Origin: Gryganskiella cystojenkinii
Taxonomy: Eukaryota > Mortierellomycota > Mortierellomycetes > Mortierellales > Mortierellaceae
Direction of reading: 5' to 3'
Assembly (NCBI GenBank): GCA_015852425.1
Contig: JAAAIG010000951.1
Location: forward strand, 1-13,918
DNA: 13,918 bases
The notes beneath the pieces were generated by a model. The model was not told the origin of the DNA. It was given only the letters and a program-made list of their open reading frames with translations, and searched no databases. A program made the position numbers and the translations under genes. How positions within the stretch are numbered: the first letter of the stretch is position 1; every line of letters begins with the position of its first letter. Positions 1-7,233 of this stretch are shown here, in pieces.

Positions 1-361
1 ACTTGATCGAGTGGAGGTCGAGGCAGTGGAGCCGGCGGTCGTCGTCAATCCAGGCATGCCGTTTGGAACCGTAGTCTTCTTGTTTCGAGGATGGTTAGGA
101 TTACTTGATCGAGTGGAGGTCGAGGCAGTGGAGCCGGCGGTCGTCGTCAATCCAGGCATGCCGTTTGGAACCGTAATCTTCTTGTTTCGAGGATGGTTAG
201 GATTACTTGATCGAGTGGAGGTCGAGGCAGTGGAGCCGGCGGTCGTCGTCAATCCAGGCATGCCGTTTGGAACCGTAATCTTCTTGTTTCGAGGATGGTT
301 AGGATTACTTGATCGAGTGGAGGTCGAGGCAGTGGAGCCGGCGGTCGTCGTCAATCCAGGC
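1..361 (-). repeat. 102-bp in-frame tandem repeat in the kinase tail (3.5 copies seen)
   Basis: Units lie at 1-102, 103-204 and 205-306, with a partial unit at 307-361. The copies are identical except for position 74 (G where the other two full copies have A at 176 and 278), which changes Ile to Thr. Since 102 is a multiple of three, each unit encodes 34 residues, beginning PGLTTTAGSTASTSTRSS and continuing NPNHPRNKKITVPNGM. The array is cut by the left edge, so the total copy number is unknown. Near-identity suggests recent expansion or ongoing homogenisation. Confidence 0.97.
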
Positions 362-2298
362 GAGGGTAGATGACTTGCAACCACACTGTGCTGCTGATGA
401 TGATGATGTTGATATGTTCCCGAGCCAATCATGCTTGGGTTATACATAGAGGAGGCCCCACCAGCCCTGCCATTAGATCCCACCAACGACGCATTCGAAT
501 AGAGTGGACTGTCGTTTCCATATGGCGGCGTTGTATAAGAAGTCTGGTGGCGCAGAGTCGGAAGCATATTATGCTGATTCCTGGGAGACACGGGGGATTG
601 TTGCGGTGAGGGAATTCCAAGGTGATGGTGAAAGACGCGGATAATTTCCTGGAGGTCCTGTTGACGTTCCTTGGGGTTTTCACTCCAGGCCTGGGTATAC
701 ACTGCATGGAACCAGTCGGGGGTCCCCTCTATCCTGCCTTCTCTTGCACCAGGGGTATACGTGGAGGGATCCTTGAAGGGGTATCGACCCGACAGCATGT
801 ACCAGCAGATCACTCCTAGAGCAAAAATGTCGCAAGCAACATTGTACCGGGGTCTGTCGACGTCTCTGCACATGCGCTCAGGCGCCATGAACTGCCAAAC
901 ACCGCCAAACGGTTGACTGGAAACATTATTCTTGTAGTCGCGGATGCGGCGGAGTCCAAAATCCGTCAGTCTTGCTTGGTACCGACCGACTCCTCGAGTC
1001 AAGTACCGTCCTAAGGCATGGTGCCGAGTGTCTATCAAGATGTTCTTGGGATGAAGATCTCCATGGTGAAAACCGCAGCTCAAGAGATGGTTAAGCCCTG
1101 AAGCAATGTCCATGGCGAGGTAAAGTTTGTCGTCCAGGTTCAAGGGCGAAGATGGCGCAGGCGACATGATCATCTTGACGAGATCGCCATGTTCATAATA
1201 GCGCATAATCATGAGGCGTTCGATGGGCGATGGTAATGACTGTTGTTGCCCTTGTCCCTGGTGCGTCAAGTCCGTCCGGGTGGCGATCCCGTAAAACTGG
1301 ACAAGATTCTCGTGATCGCCACACCGATGCATGACTTCGACCTCCTTATCGAACAAAGCAGCAATCTTGGCCGGTGTGTGCTTGGTATCGATGAGACTCT
1401 TCATGATGACAAGGCAGTTCTTGGCAGACCAAAACGCTTTTCGAATCTCGCCGTTGCCTCCTTTGGTCAGTCTCTCTCGATTTGAGAACTCATTGATGTC
1501 AAAGACGGACAAGGGTGCGGCTTGTAGGGAGTCCGGAGTGGTTCTGGTTGTTACCGAGGCGAAAAAATATTCGTGGTCCTGGTCTGGCACAACGCCGTTC
1601 CAAGCTGTTCCAGCTGCTACCGCTGCCTCTCCTTGTACCCAGACATGGCCACCATCTGCATCCGCTCCTGGTCCTTGAAAATATACAGCTGGGGCTTGAC
1701 CACTACCCCCGCCGCCTCCACCACAGCCAGGCACATGGCTCCCGCTTTGGGTTGAAGACTGAGAAGCGGTCGAGCGATCTTCGGAGTAGGAGAGACTCGG
1801 CATCGACATGTCTTCAGAGCTTTCTGTGACAGGAGCAAGAGTGTGCCAGTTATTTTGTTGTTGTGGTTGTTGTTGTGGTTGTTGTTGGGGATGCTGCTGT
1901 TGTAGCGTCGATTGTCGTTGCTGTGGTTTTTGGGACTGGAGGTTCTGCTGCTGGTAAAAAGATTGTGAGACCGCAGGTTGATGGTACGAGTGCTCAGGCA
2001 CCTTGGAGAAAGACTGCTGCTGCTGCAGCAGCAGCTGTTGTTGTTGTTGTTGTTGTTGAAGATAGATCTCCTGTTGTTGTTGCTCCTGTTGCTGTTTCTG
2101 TCGTTTCGTGTGGTCTGCTTGGAGTTGTAGACCAAACGCTTCAATGTGAATCTGATGGCCTTCAAGAGGACGACTGTCCATGTCCTGGGAATCAATTTCA
2201 TATGACATTTCTGCCGAGAATGAGAGTCCAGGGGTAGAGTTCATATCGACCGACTGCTCTTGGACGTGGACCAGGGGCTGGCCAGGAAACAAGGCCAT
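1..2298 (-). CDS. TKL-type protein kinase with Q-rich N-terminus and repeat-bearing tail (3' end beyond window)
   Basis: Starting from ATG at 2298, the minus-strand frame stays open for 766 codons to the left edge without an intron. Residues 60-150 are rich in glutamine. The kinase domain spans about 267-565: glycine loop GGNGEI (280-285), probable ATP-anchoring K300 in VIMK, helix-C FDKE (316-319), catalytic loop HGDLHPKN (412-419, D414 and N419), DFG (446-448), APE (472-474), and D490 in DIFALGV. The subdomain-XI stretch GTPDWFHAVYTQAWSENPKER (R545) resembles TKL kinases expanded in Mucoromycota and Glomeromycota. All catalytic residues are present, so it should phosphorylate Ser/Thr or Tyr; the substrate is unknown. 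HGD replaces HRD, so this is a non-RD kinase. Q-rich inserts lie near the hinge (about 347-356). The tail is Ser/Thr/Asn-rich and contains a 34-residue repeat from residue 647. The start is the first ATG after a pyrimidine-rich leader. No transmembrane segment or signal peptide is seen. Confidence 0.92.
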   Translation of the reverse strand, partial: MALFPGQPLVHVQEQSVDMNSTPGLSFSAEMSYEIDSQDMDSRPLEGHQIHIEAFGLQLQADHTKRQKQQQEQQQQEIYLQQQQQQQQLLLQQQQSFSKVPEHSYHQPAVSQSFYQQQNLQSQKPQQRQSTLQQQHPQQQPQQQPQQQNNWHTLAPVTESSEDMSMPSLSYSEDRSTASQSSTQSGSHVPGCGGGGGGSGQAPAVYFQGPGADADGGHVWVQGEAAVAAGTAWNGVVPDQDHEYFFASVTTRTTPDSLQAAPLSVFDINEFSNRERLTKGGNGEIRKAFWSAKNCLVIMKSLIDTKHTPAKIAALFDKEVEVMHRCGDHENLVQFYGIATRTDLTHQGQGQQQSLPSPIERLMIMRYYEHGDLVKMIMSPAPSSPLNLDDKLYLAMDIASGLNHLLSCGFHHGDLHPKNILIDTRHHALGRYLTRGVGRYQARLTDFGLRRIRDYKNNVSSQPFGGVWQFMAPERMCRDVDRPRYNVACDIFALGVICWYMLSGRYPFKDPSTYTPGAREGRIEGTPDWFHAVYTQAWSENPKERQQDLQEIIRVFHHHLGIPSPQQSPVSPRNQHNMLPTLRHQTSYTTPPYGNDSPLYSNASLVGSNGRAGGASSMYNPSMIGSGTYQHHHHQQHSVVASHLPSPGLTTTAGSTASTSTRSSNPNHPRNKKITVPNGMPGLTTTAGSTASTSTRSSNPNHPRNKKITVPNGMPGLTTTAGSTASTSTRSSNPNHPRNKKTTVPNGMPGLTTTAGSTASTSTRSS

Positions 2299-2714
2299 TG
2301 TGATTACAGTTGGCTAATGCAAAAAGGGGATTAGAGTTGAGAGGAGGAAAAGGGGATTAGAGCTGGAGGAGAAGAAGGGATTAGATTGTGAGGAGAAAAA
2401 GGGATTAGATTGTGAGGAGAAAAAGGTGGTAAACGTGAATGGAATGCAGATGAAAGAAAGAAAGAGGAAAGGATACCATGGGGCGAAAAATGAGAGCCTT
2501 TGGGGGCTCTCTCGTCCCCTCGCACCCTTTCTTTTTTTGATTCTCGGGGAGTTTGGTAAAATAGACGGAGCATGGCAATCGCTTGGGCGCCTTGCGCCAC
2601 AACACAAGAGAACATCAAAAAAGATATTTGGATTTTTCTTCTCCATCTATTGATAGCGCTGCCTAACCTCTTTCGTTTTTACATACGACAAGAGGCGATG
2701 CGCCTTTTTTACTA
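2299..2714 (-). promoter_or_regulatory. Kinase upstream region between the kinase and the SRA1-family gene
   Basis: These 416 bases separate the kinase ATG from the stop codon of the next minus-strand gene. On the kinase sense strand the stretch 2326-2520 is pyrimidine-rich (CT tracts broken by TAATCC blocks), as upstream of other genes in this window. I see no open frame of note and no clear TATA box. The far part, about 2640-2714, would hold the 3' UTR of the SRA1-family gene. The role as promoter is inferred from position and composition only. Confidence 0.5.
2326..2424. repeat. Four tandem 24-26 bp units in the kinase 5' region
   Basis: Units 2326-2351, 2352-2376, 2377-2400 and 2401-2424 each start GGGATTAGA or GGGGATTAGA and end in a GGAGAAAAA-like purine run. 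The last two units are identical; the first two differ slightly. The array ends only 28 bases from the kinase ATG, so it lies in the promoter or the 5' UTR. Confidence 0.9.
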
Positions 2715-4045
2715 TTAACCGGAAGGGGTCGTTGAGTAGAGATCCATCAACCGCTTGAATCCCAGGAGCCACTTCCCTTCACTTTCGAATTCTGTCTGCA
2801 TCAACTTTGCGTGGATGACCTGGCATTGGGCAAAGGATCTGTTGGACAACGCTAGGTTGCATTAAAAAAAAAAAAGAAAAGGTGAGGACAGTGTTTTAAA
2901 AGCCATGCACTCAGTAGCATTTATTGCCGAATAGCAGCCCGAAAAAAAATGGCAAGATCCTTCCTCACCTTGTATCATTTCGCCAAGAGGGCCAACTACA
3001 CTTTCCTTGACAGTGCTTTTGTCCATTTGTTCCTGCAAAGCGTGCAATCTCTTCGATGTGTCTTCAAACATGCGCTTTTGTGAAACCTATTAGCAAGACA
3101 AGATACACAAGAGTTAGCTTGCTGCCTTACAAAAAAGTCTGTGCCACAACGAGAGATGTTCGCTCCGCGGAGCGTCGTTTTTTTCTTCCTCCTTTTATGG
3201 TTCTAATGCTTTTGTACGTCTGATCGCTGCCAGGTTGACAACGCGGCTCTCCAGCTGTTGAATCGTGGGATTGATCTGGAAGCATTTCACAAAGATTGAG
3301 CGACTTTTCACAAACACCAACACAAACGTACTTACATGGACCTTTGTGGCGCACTCGGCAACGATCTTGGCCAATGTTTCCTTCATTGGTCCGAAATCAT
3401 GCGTGGAGCCTTCTCCTGACTGCAACTTTTTAGCAAAAATCTTGAAAAAGACCCAAAAGAAGAAAGAGAGTGTTGAATCCTGTCAGTTATCCAGTGCGAA
3501 CGAGTTCTGGAATTCAGGCCCTGTGACTGATAATGTACCTGCGTTGGTGGATCGTTCCAGTGATGTTCGATTCCAGCCGTCCTGAAATCACCCTTTGTGT
3601 ATGGCACTGGAGTGGTACCAGCAACGGCAGTCTTCATCGGCGGCGGTGGCAATTTCATGCCAGGAGGTGGTCCTCCGGCTGAGGATGAAGGGAGCGGAGG
3701 AGAAGGGGAGACTCCTGCCCTAGCCCCTGATCCAAAGAGACCTGGAGGACCTCCTCCACCCAAAGGAACCGGTGCGGGGAGTGCACCAGAGCCTGCTTGA
3801 GACAACGCCGCAGAGTCGAGATGAGAGCCATCGGAGGGGTAAGCGAGCACGGAGATGCGATTGGACTTGCGAGGTTTGAATGTGGGCATGAGGCCGAGAG
3901 GGGCAGAAAAAGCAGAGCTGTCCTCCTCACCAGCGCTTCCTTGGAGAGGAGACAACTGGTCCTGGTCCTGGTCCTGGTCCTGGTCCTGGTTCTTACTCTC
4001 ATCCTGTTCTCGGATGTCATTGTTGTTTCTGGAGGAGAGGTCCAT
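2715..4045 (-). CDS. SRA1/Sec31 C-terminal-domain protein, four exons
   Basis: Proposed exons on the minus strand are 4045-3539, 3440-3336, 3086-2969 and 2851-2715 (stop TAA 2717-2715). They join in phase to 288 residues. Donors are GTACAT, GTAAGT and GTGAGG; acceptors are CAAG, AATAG and CCTAG. Residues 1-40 contain a Gln-Asp repeat, 90-155 are proline/glycine-rich, and WNDPP sits at 163-167. A helical domain follows (about 184-280), with FEDTSKRLHALQEQ in exon 3 and KWLLGFKRLM near the end. WNDPP together with this helical pattern is the signature of the steroid receptor RNA activator (SRA1) family, whose domain is also the C-terminus of the COPII protein Sec31. No WD40 repeats precede it, so it is not Sec31 itself. 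Its molecular role in fungi is not something I can state; RNA- or protein-binding scaffolding is possible. The start could lie further upstream (see candidate exons). A shorter 60-bp version of intron 2 is also possible. Confidence 0.82.
3161..3174. repeat. Perfect 14-bp palindrome CGCTCCGCGGAGCG
   Basis: The sequence equals its own reverse complement over 14 bases. It lies inside the long second intron of the SRA1-family gene. It is a candidate protein-binding site or hairpin; chance occurrence is not excluded. Confidence 0.6.
3956..3991 (-). repeat. CTGGTC hexanucleotide repeat encoding Gln-Asp repeats
   Basis: Five exact CTGGTC units followed by CTGGTT read on the minus strand as CAG GAC codons. 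They give the QDQDQDQDQDQ stretch near the N-terminus of the SRA1-family protein. Slippage would add or remove whole QD pairs without shifting the frame. Confidence 0.95.
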
Positions 4046-5249
4046 GTTTGCTGAAGTAAAGAAGGAATGAGTACTGTTGCTAGTGCTGCTTGTTCTCCGG
4101 AGTCCTGTGATTGAAGTAAATGACTGTCTCTGTATCTCCGTATGGGTCCAAATGGTCGTGAGTTGTGAAGGACAAAGTAATGGAATCCTGTCAGGAAGAT
4201 TAAGAGGTAAGCAAGCTGCTCTTGGCGCGTTATTTTTTTTGTGCGCTCTTCTGAAAGGGCCGATTAAAATTTAGAATATTATTGCTCTTTTAGTCGGATG
4301 TCACCACAAAGTATTCGAACACAATGAAATATTCTGGATCAGCACTTACTCGTTCGGTCAATACTCTCGGTCGACGAGATTTCAGAACTGTCATCTGATG
4401 TCGATGCCGCTGGACTTTAAGATCGCTAGATAATTGCATGGGGCGGGCGCTGGAGGTATAGGGTGTGATCCATAGCCGTTTCTCGCACATTCCGCAGAGG
4501 GGGAGGAGGAGGGTTGGCATCTTTTGGTTCTGGTTTTATCAGAGGCAGCTGGCAACTTATCTTTTCTCCATCCTACGAGGTTCCGATCACGATCAAGGAG
4601 TAGCGAGAGATCTGATATTCCGTCGTAAGGACATCGCACTAGACTTGCCGCTCCTCGACCTTGATAGCCTTACGATCACAGGCCAGATCACATTCTACAT
4701 CGTCCTCGAGCTTCCTTCAGCATCTACACCTCTCGCACCTCGCTTGTCAGAGCCAACTAACTGTTATTATAAATTGAGAGAGTGTTAGAAACAATAATAT
4801 GTCTTCGAACAAAGGAAGCTAAAAAAAACGTACAGAAAGCTCAAATAAAAACTTACAAAGAAACTCGACATGCTATCCAGACACCGCCAAAGAGGAGAGA
4901 GTTGACCCACCAACCCGCCCACCCTCCCTACTCGCAACGCTCTGAATGTGCGATTATTTTGGTGGCGTTTGACTCTTCGACTCCTCGATGTCTCAGACTC
5001 GATACTGTAGACCTGTACGGCGATCAAAAAAGTTGAACGACGTGGTCGGCTGCCTTGGGAGGGGAGGTGCTTGTGCGAGTTTCGATTCTGCTCTAGCGAT
5101 CGTGGGCAACGATGGTATATGCGGCAGCCGGAAGCATAATAACCTAGCTGTCAAACCGCGTTTGAATACACTTACTTGCCGTCACTTATGTCATAGATAG
5201 GAAGATCCGACGTCAAGTTCAAATCGAGTATCGAAGGCAAGGACAGCAT
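4046..5249 (-). other. Possible N-terminal exons of the SRA1-family gene (unproven)
   Basis: The frame of the ATG at 4045 stays open upstream to about 4267 without another ATG and reads as Ser/Thr-rich protein (for example RRTSSTSNSTHSFF). A phase-1 acceptor ATCACAG (exon from 4104) matches a phase-1 GTAAGT donor after 4350. The exon 4409-4350 encodes a Ser/Asp/Glu-rich peptide containing SDDSSEISSTESIDRT. A further phase-1 donor after 4489 (79-bp intron) links to SSSPSAE-type sequence. A possible first exon is 5249-5176, MLSLPSILDLNLTSDL and on, ending at a GTAAGT donor. I could not link this last one in phase with certainty. The rest of the stretch shows no recognisable gene on either strand. 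If these exons are real, the protein gains a Ser-rich N-terminal region. Confidence 0.3.
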
Positions 5250-5580
5250 GCTGCAATCTTGCTGGGACTGAACCGTTGAGGCTTAAGAGGAGTCTTGACG
5301 CTCCTGATGTAATTGGTGGCAAAAGACGCAGCAGTAACACGTCCACATCTCCGATGATGGAGACCGAGAATACCATTTCGACGGTGGCAACGGGATGAAC
5401 GTCGAGGGAAAAGGAGGGGGAGAGGCAATGCAGTCGAGGATGGCCTTTGAGGTCCCTGATGCCCAAAGACGAGCCAGCTAACCATTGGCAAGAGCCCTTT
5501 TCCGAGCCCAGAGAGGCGCGTGAACGATTAGGAGCAGGATTGTTAAGGATATGGAGTGATGGTTGAAACGAGACAACAAC

Positions 5581-5695
5581 AGAGCGATGGAGATGGAATG
5601 AAGGAAATAAGTGAAGAAAGAAGAAAGAAAGAAAGAAAGAAGAGGGGAAGAACGGAAAGAAGGGAACAAGTAAGGAAGAGAAATAGAGAAAAAAG
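5581..5695 (-). promoter_or_regulatory. Purine-rich tract, likely core promoter of a minus-strand transcript
   Basis: The plus strand is almost pure A/G with GAAA microsatellite units around 5621-5640, so the minus strand is a long CT tract. In this window such tracts lie on the sense strand just upstream of each confidently called start. The next start downstream on the minus strand would belong to the possible upstream exons of the SRA1-family gene. The role is inferred from composition and position. Confidence 0.4.
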
Positions 5696-5761
5696 CTGGC
5701 ATTTACTCCCTTCGAAACAACAGTTTACCAATGCCTAGAAGGTTGCCCTGACAACGAAATG

Positions 5762-6139
5762 TCACCTTTTTGAAGGGAGAGAATGAGAGAAACCGCATTC
5801 CTCGAGATCCTCTTGCAGCATTTGACTGATCTTGCAGCACGAAAGAAGGTCATGATTTGTCGTAAAAACTAAAGAACAGACCGAAAGAATAAAGTGAGCG
5901 ACAGAAGAGACAAGTTTCCCCCAAGTTTCCTTGTGTAAGATCACACTTATCCCGATTGCCAAAGAAGGTGGCGAGAGTGGAGAGGAAGATCATTCACTTT
6001 CACTTTCACATGACCGCGAGTCCAACCTTTGCCCTTCCTCCTGGTAATCATCAATGCTGTCATCCCAATGGATCAGGTTGACGGTGCTTTGGAACAAAGA
6101 CTTGAAAAGCGACTGCATGTTACCAAACCCTGAGATCAT
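5762..6139 (-). CDS. Possible two-exon small gene, 78 residues, unrecognised
   Basis: Two short minus-strand exons join in phase. Exon 6139-6010 begins with ATG and encodes MISGFGNMQSLFKSLFQ and on, with HWDDSIDDYQEE further along. The intron is 6009-5869 (141 bp), with a weak donor GTGAAA and a strong pyrimidine-rich acceptor ending TTCTTTAG. Exon 5868-5762 encodes FTTNHDLLSCCKISQMLQ, then EDLEECGFSHSLPSKR and a TGA stop. The phase-1 to phase-1 junction and protein-like composition support a gene. Against it: the donor is poor, the antisense strand of exon 1 also reads as plausible protein, and no family is recognised. The exons could instead be the 3' end of a longer gene with exons further right. 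The product shows no clear membrane segment. Confidence 0.33.
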
Positions 6140-7233
6140 CGCGCTACCTCATCTAGAGTTTCTGATTACAGCTCCTCGAAACTCTATTGAGAAAATATGG
6201 ACTTGCTGCAAAAAACAGCCGCTTGAGATCTCTTGATGCCCTTATTGGCACCCTATACTTCAAATATCAATATCATTAGTTTTTGAGGAGGTCTCGATTT
6301 GGCAGGGTTGCCGAGGTGTGGTTCTCATTTCTTCATTGACAAGAGTGGCATGTGCTTCAGTGGCGCCTTTCGATCGACTATCCGGAAGATTACCTTTATT
6401 GAATGTTGGGGCTTGGTGTGGACAATGAAACGGAGAGGAGGAAAATTTGTGAAGAGCACGAAGCCTTCATGAGTGAGAATTTTGAATGTGATCACAAGCA
6501 CTGAACGAATATAAGGACCTGAACTAAGACTACTTCTACACCATCTATCAAAAGAACCATGCTCCATATCGTTGACCCTGTCACAAGCTGGTACGGACTC
6601 ATCAGAGTCAACGTAAGGGTGTGGTAGCATGTGTTTAAAGACTCTTCCATCCCAAAATCACTAGAATGCGCTGAGGCCCAGCGGGTGCGAGACAAGTCTG
6701 CGCGTTGACAAAGGGATAAGCTGCGTCATAAACTTCAGCCGGACTAGCGACACTTTTCTTCACCAACCTTCTCTGGGTTCACAAACTGAAATCATTGTTA
6801 GCTTCCATGGACGAAGATCCTCAGAGAAAATTAATCAAGCGGAGATAAAAATTATCAGCGGCGATCTGAAGTCGAACGTTTTGCATCTACTTTTATTCCA
6901 CATTCCATCGTTATTAGTCCCTTCAGAAGGTCAAACCGACTCATCATCAAATGCACGTTGGGGAAGGGGATCTGCTCCGCTTTCCCTTCTCTTCGTATTT
7001 CTGGACAAAGTTTTCGACATAGATAGGATGGCATTGAAAATTTGTATCGTAGAAGTAATATTAATTAGTATTGACACAGTTATATGCAGTGGAGTGGTAG
7101 CAAATAAGGAAGAAAAACACAAAAAAAAAAAAACGACGAAACATGCAATTGATTTTAGATGGTAAAAGAGGTATGAGCGAAAAGGAAACGGATAAAATGA
7201 AGGAGTATGATGGAGTATGATGGGTTTCTAATT
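6140..7233. other. Gene-poor stretch, including the likely 3' UTR of the USP gene
   Basis: Nothing here is supported as a gene. The right part, about 6900-7233, follows the stop codon of the USP gene on the minus strand and probably contains its 3' UTR; a short GAGTATGATG repeat lies at 7203-7222 and an A-run at 7120-7131. Open frames of 60-100 codons around 6325-6695 (minus) and 6881-7165 (plus) have no family features, start mostly at non-ATG codons or run through low-complexity sequence, and overlap each other. Confidence 0.5.

Noticed and set aside
11..373. Plus-strand open frame through the 102-bp repeats
   Set aside because: It is the antisense of the kinase tail. The repeat is open on both strands, but only the minus strand continues into a kinase domain.
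1617..2237. Long open frames on both strands over the Q-rich kinase N-terminus
   Set aside because: They are low-complexity shadows (Asn, Ser or Val runs) of CAA/CAG codons in other frames.
2690..2711. Short hairpin AGGCG-ATG-CGCCT followed by a T-run, resembling an intrinsic terminator
   Set aside because: The host is eukaryotic, where this type of terminator does not apply, and a 5-bp stem is easily due to chance.
5191..5491. Several overlapping frames of 60-90 codons, including a Ser/Thr-rich plus-strand reading from about 5203 to 5397
   Set aside because: At least four registers read as plausible protein here, so composition alone cannot decide. Only the short minus-strand exon with a consensus donor was kept, at low confidence.
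6523..6627. Plus-strand fragment with VDPVTSWYGLIRV, faintly like the start of a retroelement integrase core
   Set aside because: It is 34 codons long with stops at both ends, and there are no other integrase, RNase H, reverse transcriptase or LTR features nearby. A chance match is likely.
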